The notes under the pieces are model-generated. The model was not told where the DNA came from. It saw only the letters and a list, made by a program, of their open reading frames with translations, and made no database searches. A DNA stretch of 64,000 bases from Staphylococcus sp. GSSP0090 (GTDB taxonomy: Bacteria > Bacillota > Bacilli > Staphylococcales > Staphylococcaceae): contig NZ_JACBFD010000007.1 in the NCBI RefSeq assembly GCF_013391405.1, positions 186,001 through 250,000 on the forward strand, in the 5' to 3' direction. This document shows positions 47,922 to 58,330 of this stretch, piece by piece; position 1 is the stretch's first letter; the number at the start of each line of letters is the position of its first letter. The position numbers and the translations under genes were made by a program.

Positions 47922-48314
47922 TTAAAAAATTAATACTGAAAAAATCCATAAAACTGCTGTAATAATTACAAACATACTTATTACAACGGCAACTTGCAAT
48001 GGTTCTTTATTTTTAGTTCTATAAGTCGGTTTATCATCCTTTGAAAAGGCAGTTATCGTATTTTGAAGTGATTCATCATTACTAGGAATTTCTTCTCTAT
48101 GTGCGTCAATTAACTGTACAGAATCGATATTCACCGCTTTTGCATATTTTCTAATAAAGCCTTCAGCATAATTTACATTTCTCAACGATTCAAAATCATT
48201 ATTTTCAATCAGTGTCAGTGTTTCTCTTTTTATTTGGGTACGCGTTTCAAGTTCATTTAGTGTCATACCTAAACGTTCTCGACGTCCTTTTAAAGTTTGA
48301 CCAACTAAATTCAA
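47922..48314 (-). CDS. ymfM: RodZ/YmfM-like helix-turn-helix membrane protein
   Basis: 130 aa. A Cro-type helix-turn-helix (about 1-70; GMTLNELETRTQIKRETLTLIE and YAEGFIRKYAKAV, the RodZ family pattern) is followed by a charged linker and one membrane helix (about 108-128), with almost nothing outside the membrane. RodZ links MreB to the cell wall in rods; cocci lack MreB, so this short form probably acts differently. TTG start with AGGAGG nine bases upstream. Confidence 0.9.
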   Translation of the reverse strand: MNLVGQTLKGRRERLGMTLNELETRTQIKRETLTLIENNDFESLRNVNYAEGFIRKYAKAVNIDSVQLIDAHREEIPSNDESLQNTITAFSKDDKPTYRTKNKEPLQVAVVISMFVIITAVLWIFSVLIF

Positions 48315-48346
48315 GATGTTAGTCCTCCTCGTTAGCTATCCATATT

Positions 48347-49177
48347 TTATTCGAAAAATCCAAATCCACCGCCAAACGTATCATTACCAAAATCTAGGTT
48401 ATTTTTACTTTTAACTGTTTTCTTTTTCATTTCTTCATATTGAATTTCTTGATTTTTATTTTCTCGTAATTCGATAATATAGTCAAAATCACTCATCTCA
48501 TAGTCACTCGTTTCTACGAACAAGTCAGGGTGTTCTACTACTTTTATCGCTGGCAAACTCATCACTTCTTTAACTAATTCTTGATGCTTCTGACTTGATT
48601 CTCTAGCTGTTACAGCACCATCAATAATATAAACATGGTCAGAATCATATTCTCCTTTAATTAAAGAACTACGAACCGTTTGTTTGATTAACGTCGAACT
48701 GATAAATAACCATCTCTTATGTGCACAGACACTGCCTGCAACAATGGATTCGGTTTTACCAACTCTCGGCATCCCTCTGATACCTATTAATTTATGTCCT
48801 TTTTCTTTAAATAATTCTGCCATAAAATCAACAAGTAAACCTAAATCGTCTCTTTCAAAGCGAAATGTTTTTTTATCATCTGCATCTTGTTCTATGTATC
48901 TACCATGTCTTACAGCTAAACGATCACGTAACTCTGGTTTACGCAATTTAGTTATAGATATGTCATCTATTTCTGTTACAATATTTTCAAATCTATGCAC
49001 TTTATCTAAACTATCTGACTTAATTAATAGACCTCTACGTCCTTCATCAATACCATTGATTGTCACAATACTAATCCCCATCAAACCTAATAAACTAGAA
49101 ACATCTCCTAGAAGGCCAGCACGGTTCATTGTTATCTCATATTCTAAATACCATTCTTTTTTAGTTGCCACTGTCAT
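48347..49177 (-). CDS. ymfK: YmfK-like protein (DUF3388, ACT-like N-terminus)
   Basis: 276 aa. The first ~75 residues resemble an ACT ligand-binding domain (YEITMNRAGLLGDVSSLLG), and the middle carries GIRGMPRVGKTESIVAG, a P-loop-like GXXXXGKT, so nucleotide binding is plausible. Function unknown; conserved in the ymf block of Firmicutes. ATG at 49177 after AAGGGGTG; the longer frame to 49207 has no SD. Confidence 0.88.
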   Translation of the reverse strand: MTVATKKEWYLEYEITMNRAGLLGDVSSLLGLMGISIVTINGIDEGRRGLLIKSDSLDKVHRFENIVTEIDDISITKLRKPELRDRLAVRHGRYIEQDADDKKTFRFERDDLGLLVDFMAELFKEKGHKLIGIRGMPRVGKTESIVAGSVCAHKRWLFISSTLIKQTVRSSLIKGEYDSDHVYIIDGAVTARESSQKHQELVKEVMSLPAIKVVEHPDLFVETSDYEMSDFDYIIELRENKNQEIQYEEMKKKTVKSKNNLDFGNDTFGGGFGFFE

Positions 49178-49512
49178 GAAATAAACACCCCTTTGTTTAT
49201 AAACCATATATCATCTTGTATGATAAACAGCAAATGACAATTTTCATTATATAAATCATGTCATTTAATGTCTTATTTATTGGCAAAACATAAATATAAC
49301 CTCTGCTTATTAAAACATGTGAGCAATTAAGGACTTGAATAAAATACAAAGGTACGATTTCTCTTTAACTATAATAGCCCATTAACAAGTCATCTATATT
49401 AGACGAAACTACAAAGTTTTCAAGAAAATTTTATTTCATTCCTCATTCTCAATGATATTATATCATTGAATGTTTCAAAGTTGGTTCATTTTCTATACTT
49501 TATTTAAATTAG
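49178..49512. other. Intergenic region with a perfect palindrome
   Basis: About 335 bases that separate ymfI from ymfK. TCAATGATA-TTA-TATCATTGA (49449-49469) is a perfect 9-bp palindrome located 44 bases after the ymfI stop; it lacks a U-tract, so it may be an operator or a weak terminator. Nothing else is recognisable. Confidence 0.5.
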
Positions 49513-50217
49513 TTATAAGTACCAAGCACCATTCACTTTTTGAATTGTTCCAGTGATACTTTTCGCAAAGGGATGGCATAAATAACTACAAGTATGTGCA
49601 ATTTCAATTGGGTCTATCAATCTTTGTTGTGGCAATTCCTCAGTGATTGATGCCAGTTCTGCTTCACTCCATACACGTGTCATATTACCACTTACTAATC
49701 CAGGTGCAATAGCATTTACGGTTACAGTAGTCATTGCAAGTTCTTGACTCAACGCTTTTACAAAAGCGATTTGGGCCCCTTTCATTGCAGAATATACAGA
49801 CTCCATACTCGCTCCTGTTTCTCCCCATATGGAAGAAATGACAACAATCCTACCATTATGACTTTGTCTTAGTTGATCAACAAAAAATCTACAAACACGC
49901 ATTAGTTGTTTTACATGAATTTGATAAGATAGATCAATCATTTCGTCAGTCATATCTTGTATCTGACCGTATAAGGCTGTACCACTCGCATAAATAAGAC
50001 AGTCCAAGTTAGTAATAAAATCAAAATAATCTGCAAAGTTGATGTCTTGCATTAAATCTATTTGTACAAATTGCACAGGTTGATTTATATATTGTGACTG
50101 TAGCACTTCAATATCAGCTTGATTATATTGAATAATCACTTCATAACCATCTGTTAACAGACGATCTACGATAGCCGAACCAATACTACCAGAACCACCC
50201 ATCACTAATGCTTTCAT
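49513..50217 (-). CDS. ymfI: Short-chain dehydrogenase/reductase (YmfI)
   Basis: 234-aa Rossmann enzyme. The cofactor motif GGSGSIGSA is at 7-15, the NAxG-equivalent is IYASGTA, and the catalytic Ser-Tyr-Lys set is in ISSIWGE and YSAMKGA. FabG-like but substrate unknown. Start ATG with GGAGATG; the stop of the upstream protease gene ymfH is two bases before it. Last gene of the ymfC-F-H-I run. Confidence 0.92.
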   Translation of the reverse strand: MKALVMGGSGSIGSAIVDRLLTDGYEVIIQYNQADIEVLQSQYINQPVQFVQIDLMQDINFADYFDFITNLDCLIYASGTALYGQIQDMTDEMIDLSYQIHVKQLMRVCRFFVDQLRQSHNGRIVVISSIWGETGASMESVYSAMKGAQIAFVKALSQELAMTTVTVNAIAPGLVSGNMTRVWSEAELASITEELPQQRLIDPIEIAHTCSYLCHPFAKSITGTIQKVNGAWYL

Positions 50218-50219
50218 GT

Positions 50220-51512
50220 TTATTTCATCTCCAAACGACTATCAACAACTTGCGCTAAATTCAGGCACATTTTTGAAGTTTCATTCACACTTTCTAAGGT
50301 AATACTTTCAACAATTTCTAATAGCTCAAATAAACTTACACCTTCAAAATATAATTTCGTATATTGATTTGCTATGTATTCCGGAGAGTTCAATCCTGAA
50401 ATAAATTCACCTATAAATTGTTTTTTCAATAAATTGAATGCTTCTGTATCCTTAAGTTGTCCCTGGTTATGCTCTATTTCAGTTAAGAGTAACGATTTTA
50501 ATTGATCTGGATATTGAGTTGCACTCGTTATTACAGAAAAACTGTATGTCGGTTCTAATACAAATTGATATCCAAATGTTTCATCGATAAGATCTTCATT
50601 TAGTAAGGATTGATAAAAATCAGTTTCCTCGCCAAATAACATTTCATAGAAAAGTGTCATCTCCAAATCTCGCTTCACAAACGATTCATCTGGTTCATCA
50701 ATTAACGGCTTATTTTTAAATCCTAACATCAAACGAGGTGATTGCAATTTCATAGTTTCGGTAACCTTAGCTTCATTTACGGATGCTTTTTCTATTAACG
50801 GATCCCTAACGATTTGCGGTTGCGCTTCTTTATCGCGTTCATTTTCATGTGTTGCGACGACATCATAAATATGCGCTACATCCACATCGCCGACAACAAA
50901 AAGTACCATATTCGATGGATGGTAAAACGTCTCATAGCACAAATAAAGATCGTCTTTGGTGATTTCATAAATGCTATCCACACTGCCAGCTATATCGACA
51001 CGAATTGGATGTGTATCATACATTGCTTTCAATGTATTGAACATTAATTTGTAACCAGGTTGCTCCTGATACATTTTAATTTCTTCTGCAATGATACCTT
51101 TTTCTTTATCGACTGTTTCTTTTGTAAAATAAGGTGACTCAACCATTGTTAATAAACGTTTAATATTACGCTCCACATGGTCTGTTGCACTAAATAGATA
51201 ACTTGTACGATCAAAACTAGTAAATGCATTGACTTGTGCATTATCTTCAGCAAATGCTGTAAATAAATCTTCACTATCATCATCGTTTTCAAACAATTTG
51301 TGTTCTAAGAAATGCGCAACACCGTCTGGCACAGTTACAAAATGATCACTGCCATGTGGCTTAAATTTATTATCTAATGAGCCGAATTTTGTAGTATATG
51401 TCACAAATGTTTTTTGAAATCCTTTTTTAGGAATAACAAATAATTTCAATCCATTATTTAACTCCGCTTCAAATACATGTTCATCAATTTGTTCATAATA
51501 AGTTTCTCGCAT
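50220..51512 (-). CDS. ymfH: M16-family zinc protease-like protein (YmfH)
   Basis: 430 aa. The inverted zinc motif HFLEH at 67-71 is intact and a downstream Glu cluster (KEKGIIAEEIKM) near 140-150 can supply the third ligand, so this is probably the catalytic half of a two-subunit M16 peptidase. Its ATG overlaps the ymfF stop by one base. The partner YmfF lacks the zinc motif. Confidence 0.93.
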   Translation of the reverse strand: MRETYYEQIDEHVFEAELNNGLKLFVIPKKGFQKTFVTYTTKFGSLDNKFKPHGSDHFVTVPDGVAHFLEHKLFENDDDSEDLFTAFAEDNAQVNAFTSFDRTSYLFSATDHVERNIKRLLTMVESPYFTKETVDKEKGIIAEEIKMYQEQPGYKLMFNTLKAMYDTHPIRVDIAGSVDSIYEITKDDLYLCYETFYHPSNMVLFVVGDVDVAHIYDVVATHENERDKEAQPQIVRDPLIEKASVNEAKVTETMKLQSPRLMLGFKNKPLIDEPDESFVKRDLEMTLFYEMLFGEETDFYQSLLNEDLIDETFGYQFVLEPTYSFSVITSATQYPDQLKSLLLTEIEHNQGQLKDTEAFNLLKKQFIGEFISGLNSPEYIANQYTKLYFEGVSLFELLEIVESITLESVNETSKMCLNLAQVVDSRLEMK

Positions 51513-52801
51513 TAGTCATTACCTCCTTTTGTCAAAATATAAATTGTATCAAGGACAACGGCCTGCGCTAATTGTTGTACATCTGCTTTTGAAACACTTT
51601 GGATACCTTCAAAATAACTTGCTTCTGACATGGGCTCATCTAATAAAATATTGTTATTTAAAATTTCAATCATACTTTTTGGTCTGTCGTGTGACTCTTG
51701 CCTTTGGGAAAGTATCACTTTCTTGGCTAATGCAAGTTTATCTTCATCAAATTGACCGTGTTGGAACTTTTCAAACTCTTTGATAATCGTATCTTTTGCA
51801 ACTTCATATTTATCCGAAGACACGCCACTGAGTACAAACATAAAACCATTTTTGGCATCAATTTGTGAATGTATTGAATACGCTAAACTTTGTTTTTCAC
51901 GCACTTCATTGAATAGTACGGAAGAAGGATCGCCACCAAACATCACATTAAATACAACCATTGTGAAATACGCTGGATCCCCATATATAGCTGGCATTCT
52001 AAAGCCCATATTTAATTTAGCTTGGTCTACATCGTCTATCTCAACAATTTCCTGTGGCAATGCATGTGTTGGCTCCATAGGTCTATCTTGAGTTAATTCA
52101 AAGTGGAAAGGTTTAATATCGAATTCTTTTTCCAGTTGAGTTTTAACTTGTGCTTCATCTACGTTACCAACGACATAGACTGCGCAGTAATCATTTTGTA
52201 ACATAGATTGATATGTATCATATAGTGATTGTGGTGTCACACTGTTTATGTATTCGATTTGACCAGTAGCCAAATGTCGATAAGGATGGTCTCCAAACAT
52301 ATGTTTTAATAAATTTAAAAATGAGATCTGCGATTTGTTATCGACCATCGCTTCTAGTTTTTTACTTAGTAATGATTTTTCTTGTGATACGAATACCTCA
52401 TCGAATTGTTGATCAGTCACTAATGGGTTCCAAATAATTTCCTTTAACAAATTCACACCTTTTTCAAATAATGGCGTTTGATCTTTCAAGTAGCGTTCAT
52501 TAATTAATTCCAATGAAATGGTAATAACATGTTTATCTTTAAATTTTGAAACAAAACTATTTACATAAGCACCATATAAATGTGATAAATGTCTATTGAA
52601 TGCTTTATCTGTAGGCCATTGTTTTGTTGCACGAACTAATACTTTGCTTAATATCGAGCGCGCTGTCATGGTGTTACTATCTAATGGCGCCATAAATTTC
52701 AATGTTATTGTGGTCGTTTTAAATTTGGTCGTTGGCATTACTTTAATATGTATGTCATTCTGTGTATTCTCATTTTTCAAATTGTCATGCCTCACTTTCA
52801 T
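51512..52801 (-). CDS. ymfF: M16-family peptidase-like protein, non-catalytic (YmfF)
   Basis: 429 aa with the same fold as YmfH but no HXXEH: the equivalent segment reads APLDSNTMTARSILSKVL. It is expected to form the non-catalytic half of the peptidase chamber, as alpha/beta subunits do in mitochondrial processing peptidase. ATG start with only a weak SD; it follows the GntR gene by ten bases, so translation may depend on the upstream gene. Confidence 0.92.
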   Translation of the reverse strand: MKVRHDNLKNENTQNDIHIKVMPTTKFKTTTITLKFMAPLDSNTMTARSILSKVLVRATKQWPTDKAFNRHLSHLYGAYVNSFVSKFKDKHVITISLELINERYLKDQTPLFEKGVNLLKEIIWNPLVTDQQFDEVFVSQEKSLLSKKLEAMVDNKSQISFLNLLKHMFGDHPYRHLATGQIEYINSVTPQSLYDTYQSMLQNDYCAVYVVGNVDEAQVKTQLEKEFDIKPFHFELTQDRPMEPTHALPQEIVEIDDVDQAKLNMGFRMPAIYGDPAYFTMVVFNVMFGGDPSSVLFNEVREKQSLAYSIHSQIDAKNGFMFVLSGVSSDKYEVAKDTIIKEFEKFQHGQFDEDKLALAKKVILSQRQESHDRPKSMIEILNNNILLDEPMSEASYFEGIQSVSKADVQQLAQAVVLDTIYILTKGGND

Positions 52802-52811
52802 AAATTTCTTA

Positions 52812-53525
52812 TTATAATCTATTTCTAACCGTTTTAAATTTTACTAAACTACTTTTGAAATAATTAAAAGAATAAAGTATTGGTTGATCATTTTTATCGT
52901 AATGAACTAATTTCAGCAACATAAGCCCTTCGTGTGGTGATGCACCTAAGATATCTGAAATATGTGGTTCATAACTAATTGCTTCCATTTCAGTATCAGC
53001 GTAAGCAACTGTCTTACTCGTATATGCTTCGATAGCGCCAAGTAACGATTCCTCACTATTTTGATATTGTGCGCAAGTTAAATCATTTGCTGGTACTTTA
53101 TCTAAGCAATAAACTACAGGTTTGTTATCAGCTGTTCTCACACGTTCTATAATTGTAACGTTGGCCTTATCTGCGATATTTAATCGTTTGGCATCTAATG
53201 AAGTTGCTGGTTTTTCATCAAAACTAATATATTCCGTCCCTGCGCTATAGCCTTGCTCTTCAATCATTCGACTTATACTTACAACTTCTCCTAAAGGATA
53301 ATAGAATGGGTGCAGTGATTTAACACGTGCACCTTCTTCTAAATTATTTGATAAAACTTGTTCAGTGATTAATTCATCCACTGCATCGTAGACATCATCT
53401 GTCTTCACATTTAATGTTCTAGCAATTGCTAAATTACTTGGTAATGGTTCACCATGTTGTAATTTGCCCTCTTTGATTTGTTGTATCATCCACTCTTTAA
53501 CTTTATAAACAGAAGTCAGTTCCAT
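52812..53525 (-). CDS. ymfC: GntR-family regulator, HutC/UTRA subfamily (YmfC)
   Basis: 237 aa. Winged helix in the first 70 residues (GKLQHGEPLPSNLAIARTLNVKTDDVYDAV), then a UTRA ligand-binding domain (about 85-235; TIIERVRTADNKPVVY). It starts two bases after ftsK, so it is co-transcribed with it. Target genes are unknown; the ymf operon itself is a candidate. Confidence 0.92.
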   Translation of the reverse strand: MELTSVYKVKEWMIQQIKEGKLQHGEPLPSNLAIARTLNVKTDDVYDAVDELITEQVLSNNLEEGARVKSLHPFYYPLGEVVSISRMIEEQGYSAGTEYISFDEKPATSLDAKRLNIADKANVTIIERVRTADNKPVVYCLDKVPANDLTCAQYQNSEESLLGAIEAYTSKTVAYADTEMEAISYEPHISDILGASPHEGLMLLKLVHYDKNDQPILYSFNYFKSSLVKFKTVRNRL

Positions 53526-53527
53526 AT

Positions 53528-55978
53528 TTACACCTCATCATTATCTAAATCCACTAATATTTGTCTAGGTTTACTTCCTTTTTGTGGTCCAATAACTTGA
53601 TTTCGTTCTAAATCGTCCATAAGTCTGGAAGCGCGATTATAACCAATTCTAAATTGTCTTTGTAATAAAGAAGTACTCGCTTTTTGTTGTTCAATGACAA
53701 ATAAATATGCATCATCATAAAGCGCATCTTCACTCTTCATTTCTGATTTTTCTACCGGTGCATCTGGTTCCATTTCTTTAACATAATTCGCTTTTTGTTG
53801 TTCTACGACGTAATTAACAACATCTTGCACTTCTTGATCACTTAAAAATGCACCTTGAACTCGCGTCCTCGTAGAACCACCATTTGCAACATAAAGCATG
53901 TCGCCTTTTCCTAATAACTTGTCTGCACCGCCACTGTCAATAATGGTTCTAGAATCTGTTTGTGAACTAACTGCGAATGCGATTCTGCTCGGAATATTAT
54001 TTTTAATTAAACCAGTAATAACGTCAACAGAAGGACGTTGTGTTGCGATGATTAGATGAATACCTGCTGCTCGAGCCATTTGCGTAATTCTTTGGATTGC
54101 ATTTTCCACTTCTTTACCAGCAACCATCATTAAATCCGCTAATTCATCAACAATAACCACAATATAAGGTAGTTCAGCTTGTTTTTCATCTAGCTCAAGG
54201 TTTTGTCTTCTAATTGCTTCGTTGTAACCTTCTATATTTCTTGTAGATGAATGTTGGAATAAATCATAACGACGTTCCATTTCAGCTACAACCTTTTCTA
54301 AAGCCTGCGATGCCTTATGAGGATTTGTAACAACTGGTATCAATAAATGAGGAATCCCATTATATACATTTAATTCTACCATTTTCGGATCAATTAACAT
54401 AAGTTTTACTTCGTGTGGCTTCGCATTAAGTAAAATACTAGTGATAATACCATTAATACAGACGGATTTACCACTACCTGTAGATCCAGCCACAAGTAAA
54501 TGAGGCATTTTATTTAATTCAACTGTTATAGGGTCGCCAGAGATATCTCTCCCTAGTCCAACTTCTAACTTGTTTTTTGCAGGGAACTTCTCATCTAATA
54601 CTTCTTTGAGCGATACGAGCGAAATTTTATCATTTGGCACCTCAATACCTACTGCAGAACGCCCTGGAATCGGTGCCTCAATACGAATATCTTTAGCTGC
54701 TAACGCAAGCGCGATATCATTGTGTAGGTTTACAATTTTGCTAACTTTAACCCCTTGTGCTGGTTGAATTTCATATTGTGTTACAGCCGGTCCAATTTTA
54801 ATTTGCGTTACTCTAGCATCTACACCAAAGTTTTTTAGTGTTGTTTCAAGTAGTTGCCCTTTTTTCTGTACTTCTGCCTTTGAAGTTGCTTTTTGTTTTG
54901 CTGGTTGTTTAAGTAATGAAAGTGGCGGAATCGTATAGGCTTCGTTTTCTACTTCTCCTGCTTCTGAAATCGAGTTAACTGCATCGCCTTGATTCTCTCC
55001 ATTGTCTTCAGTCGCATCCATAGATTGATCTAACGATGCTAAATCCGCATCATTTGTTTCATGATTTGTATTTTGGACTTGATCTGCTTCATGATCATAT
55101 AAACGTTTCGCACGTTGTCTGCTAGTATTTGAACTTTGTTTTGTAGATGTTTCATCGTTTTCACTATGTCCGTAAATTGGAATAGATAATGGTTGGTTAC
55201 TTGTTTCACTAGGCACTTCTTCCAGATTGCTTACATCTTTTATGTCTTGTTGCTCACTAGCTTCTACTTGCTGTTTCTCACGTTCAGCTTTCTTTTCGGC
55301 TTTAACACGTGCATTCGCTTCTTTTTTGATTTTATTTTGCTTACGTTTTTCTTTATAATTTTCTGAAGCATCCTGACTTTTAACTTTTAACTTTTCAAAT
55401 AATAATTTAGATACATCTCGGTGTTTTTGTTTTAATAACAAAATGATACTTGAAGCTATCAATAAAATTGTAACGATGATAATACCTATGATTGAGATAA
55501 GCGGTATGAATATCGATAATAGATAATGACCTAAAAGTCCACCACCAAAATTTGGAAAATTCGAATGCTTATATGAACTATAAACAAATGACAATACTGG
55601 CTCACGTTGTGCTTGTACTTTATTTGTAAAATAAAATACGATTTGTGTAACTAACAATAAGGCTAATTGTAATACAAATGCACCGACAGTACGCCTGGAT
55701 TTAGGTAACGCTTTATAATATGTAATGAATATCGTTCCAATTAAAATAAGTATATAAGTTAAAAATCTACTATTACCAAATAAATAATTAAAGAAACTAT
55801 CAATCATTGTACCTACTATACCAAGTTGAAAAACACCTAGGACAATAATGACAAAAATGGCAATTGCCAATACATATCTCAAGGGACTATCCCCTTGTTG
55901 TTTCTTTTTATTTGATGTCTTTTTTCTAGTATTTGTAGGTTTTCGCTTAGTTGTTGATCTTTTTTTCGTTTGTGCCAA
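53528..55978 (-). CDS. DNA translocase FtsK/SpoIIIE
   Basis: 816 aa. A basic N-terminus and four membrane helices (about 35-195) anchor it at the septum; a long charged linker with Lys-rich coiled coil and acidic, low-complexity stretches follows (about 200-350); then the RecA-like motor with Walker [11 protein letters not shown] and Walker [11 protein letters not shown], and a C-terminal gamma winged helix that reads DNA polarity sequences. Start chosen as TTG at 55978, after AAGGTG; the GTG at 55987 lies in the SD. Confidence 0.95.
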   Translation of the reverse strand: MAQTKKRSTTKRKPTNTRKKTSNKKKQQGDSPLRYVLAIAIFVIIVLGVFQLGIVGTMIDSFFNYLFGNSRFLTYILILIGTIFITYYKALPKSRRTVGAFVLQLALLLVTQIVFYFTNKVQAQREPVLSFVYSSYKHSNFPNFGGGLLGHYLLSIFIPLISIIGIIIVTILLIASSIILLLKQKHRDVSKLLFEKLKVKSQDASENYKEKRKQNKIKKEANARVKAEKKAEREKQQVEASEQQDIKDVSNLEEVPSETSNQPLSIPIYGHSENDETSTKQSSNTSRQRAKRLYDHEADQVQNTNHETNDADLASLDQSMDATEDNGENQGDAVNSISEAGEVENEAYTIPPLSLLKQPAKQKATSKAEVQKKGQLLETTLKNFGVDARVTQIKIGPAVTQYEIQPAQGVKVSKIVNLHNDIALALAAKDIRIEAPIPGRSAVGIEVPNDKISLVSLKEVLDEKFPAKNKLEVGLGRDISGDPITVELNKMPHLLVAGSTGSGKSVCINGIITSILLNAKPHEVKLMLIDPKMVELNVYNGIPHLLIPVVTNPHKASQALEKVVAEMERRYDLFQHSSTRNIEGYNEAIRRQNLELDEKQAELPYIVVIVDELADLMMVAGKEVENAIQRITQMARAAGIHLIIATQRPSVDVITGLIKNNIPSRIAFAVSSQTDSRTIIDSGGADKLLGKGDMLYVANGGSTRTRVQGAFLSDQEVQDVVNYVVEQQKANYVKEMEPDAPVEKSEMKSEDALYDDAYLFVIEQQKASTSLLQRQFRIGYNRASRLMDDLERNQVIGPQKGSKPRQILVDLDNDEV

Positions 55979-56134
55979 ATGTAACACCTTCTTTTCGACT
56001 CAGTTTTCAAAATGAACTATCTTATATTTAATGCTCACAAAATTCATCTAACGTTTCTAGTTAAAATATATATCTTTTTATAGTTATTAAATTATATGTA
56101 TAAATAAAGTTTAACGTCTTTATATAATAACATA

Positions 56135-56258
56135 AAAGAGGTAAGACATTTATTCGCTCTCAGTACATTTAAAGGTTGGATTTACGGCAAAATTGCTTAA
56201 CATGTCACCTTAATCTACTTTTAAATATATTTACCTAAGCGTATGTCTTAACCTCTTT
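56135..56258. repeat. Long inverted-repeat element downstream of rnjB
   Basis: AAAGAGGTAAGACAT (56135-56149) and ATGTCTTAACCTCTTT (56243-56258) pair throughout except for one bulged base, enclosing 93 bases. The ends resemble those of the element at 32965-33067. It lies 18 bases after the rnjB stop, so it would be the 3' end of that transcript. Confidence 0.65.
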
Positions 56259-56275
56259 GTTTAGTATAGAAATTA

Positions 56276-57949
56276 TTAAATTTCAGAAATAACTGGAATA
56301 ATCATTGGACGGCGTTTCGTATTTTCAAATAATAACTTACTAATTTGATCACGCATGCTCTGTTTGATTTCAGACCATTCAATGCGTTTCTCCTGTAAAC
56401 CAAGTTCAACAATTTCACGGACTTTTTCTTCTGCTTCATTTAAAAGAGCTTCACTTTCTCTTACATAAACGAAACCTCTTGATTGAATTTCCGGACCTGC
56501 TGCAATTCTTCTATTTTTTGGATCTAACGTGACTACGGCAATGAATATACCGTCTTCTGCAAGTAAATGACGATCTCTCAATACGATATTACCGACGTCT
56601 CCTACACCGATACCATCAATCAGAACATTTCCAGAATTTACTTTTTCATTTAAAATCATTTCTTCACCATTATAGTTAACCACATCGCCTTTTTCTACAA
56701 GGAAGATTTTTTCAGGCTGTACACCTGCTTCATTAGCTAACTTAGCATGCGAGATTTGCATTTTAAATTCACCATTTACTGGTATAAAGTATTCTGGTTT
56801 CATAATGTTAATCATCATCTTCAACTCTTCCATGCAACCATGACTAGAAGCATGAATTTTTTTGCTATTTGGTATAATTTCTGCACCAGCACGTACTAAT
56901 TCATTCAAAGTATTACCTACAATGACTTCCATATTGGCAGAAGCTGTAATAGCTAAAAATACAGAGTCTCCTGGCTCGATATTCATTATCTTATGCTTTT
57001 TCTGAGCCATTTGACTGAGTGCTTCAACAGGTTCACCTTGCATACCAGTAGCTATGATAATAACTTCATTCTTAGGATAATTTTCAACTTCATTGATTGG
57101 AATCAATAAATCTTTTGGTATATCAAAGTATCCCATTTTTCTAGCAATATTAAACGAACTCTCTAATGATCGACCTAAGAATGAAACCTTTCTATTTAAT
57201 CTTTGCGCAATATTTAATACTTGTTGAATTCTTATAAAATTAGAAGCGTAGCAAGATACAATTAATCTACCTTTCACTTTTGTAAAAGCGTCGTACATAT
57301 GTGATTCTATTACATTTTCTGGTGTGTTATAACCAGGATTTTCAGCTTCAGCTGAATCACTAATTAAAGCAAATACACCTGCATCGCCTATTTCAGTCAT
57401 TTTCTTCAAGTCTGGTGCATAATGCCCCTGTAAACTTTGGTCAAATTTGAATTCACCAGTATAGACAATTGCGCCATATGAAGTATGGATACAAACACCT
57501 AAACTATCTGGAATACTGTGCGTCGTATTAAAGAAAGTGACATTCACGCCTTTAAAACGCATCACTGACTCATTGTTCACTGTATAGTATCTAACTTTTT
57601 TATTTACATTGCGCGCTTTCATATTTTCTTTAATTAAACCAATCGTCAATTTCGAACCATATACAGGCGCATCAACTTGTTCTAACACATAAGTGACTGC
57701 TCCTATTGCATGCTCGTGGCCATGTGTTAAAAAGATGCCTTTTAATTTATCTTTATTGTCAATGACATATTGAATATCTGGAATAACAATATCTACACCC
57801 AGCATTTCATCTTCTGGGAACATTAAGCCAGCATCAAGCATAAACATTTCATCGTCCACTTCGACGATATACATATTTTTCGCAATTTCTCCAACTCCGC
57901 CGAGTGGAATGATGCGGATATTTTTATTTTTTTTCTTTATTAAACTCAA
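56276..57949 (-). CDS. rnjB: Ribonuclease J2
   Basis: 557-aa metallo-beta-lactamase/beta-CASP RNase. The metal motif of RNase J1 (HGHEDHIG) is replaced by HGHEHAIG at 76-83, losing the Asp-His pair, which is the mark of RNase J2, the weakly active or structural partner of RNase J1. The beta-CASP and C-terminal domains are complete. TTG start with AGGAGG seven bases upstream. Confidence 0.95.
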   Translation of the reverse strand: MSLIKKKNKNIRIIPLGGVGEIAKNMYIVEVDDEMFMLDAGLMFPEDEMLGVDIVIPDIQYVIDNKDKLKGIFLTHGHEHAIGAVTYVLEQVDAPVYGSKLTIGLIKENMKARNVNKKVRYYTVNNESVMRFKGVNVTFFNTTHSIPDSLGVCIHTSYGAIVYTGEFKFDQSLQGHYAPDLKKMTEIGDAGVFALISDSAEAENPGYNTPENVIESHMYDAFTKVKGRLIVSCYASNFIRIQQVLNIAQRLNRKVSFLGRSLESSFNIARKMGYFDIPKDLLIPINEVENYPKNEVIIIATGMQGEPVEALSQMAQKKHKIMNIEPGDSVFLAITASANMEVIVGNTLNELVRAGAEIIPNSKKIHASSHGCMEELKMMINIMKPEYFIPVNGEFKMQISHAKLANEAGVQPEKIFLVEKGDVVNYNGEEMILNEKVNSGNVLIDGIGVGDVGNIVLRDRHLLAEDGIFIAVVTLDPKNRRIAAGPEIQSRGFVYVRESEALLNEAEEKVREIVELGLQEKRIEWSEIKQSMRDQISKLLFENTKRRPMIIPVISEI

Positions 57950-58194
57950 AATGTTACCTCCTATTTAATTTCCCCGTCCATATATAAACTCATCTTTTAT
58001 TATAAGTTAAAATGCGCATTATGTACACTATTAAAGTAATTACAAAGCATTGTTTATAACTATCTTATTTCCTTATTTTCCCAGTTTATATTAACTTATT
58101 ATACAAATCTAATTGAATTCTTTCGTACATTCAAACTTTATTTGTATGATGGTTTATAGTTTCAAATTTTCATAATGATAATCTTAATATGTAT
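57950..58194. other. Intergenic region upstream of rnjB
   Basis: About 245 AT-rich bases. A leftward TATAAT near 58005 could be the rnjB -10, but its -35 is poor. No SD-led frame visible. Confidence 0.4.
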
Positions 58195-58289
58195 AAAAAA
58201 AGAAACTAGCAAGTACTGCGATGTAATACTATCCACAATAGAATTGATGACATGCTATTGTAGAAAGTTACATTCAGTTAACTAGTCTC
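58195..58289 (-). terminator. Long terminator hairpin of pnp
   Basis: GAAACTAG (58202-58209) pairs with CTAGTCTC (58282-58289), with nested pairs TTACAT/ATGTAA and CTATTGT/ACAATAG closing an 88-base hairpin. A run of seven A at 58195-58201 supplies the U-tract on the minus strand. Confidence 0.78.
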
Positions 58290-58330
58290 TCGTTATAATT
58301 ACAATACCAATTTTATTATAAAAAATTAAT

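Noticed and set aside
48684-49184. 166-codon rightward ORF opposite ymfK
   Set aside because: Antisense to a well-supported conserved gene, with no SD. A shadow frame.
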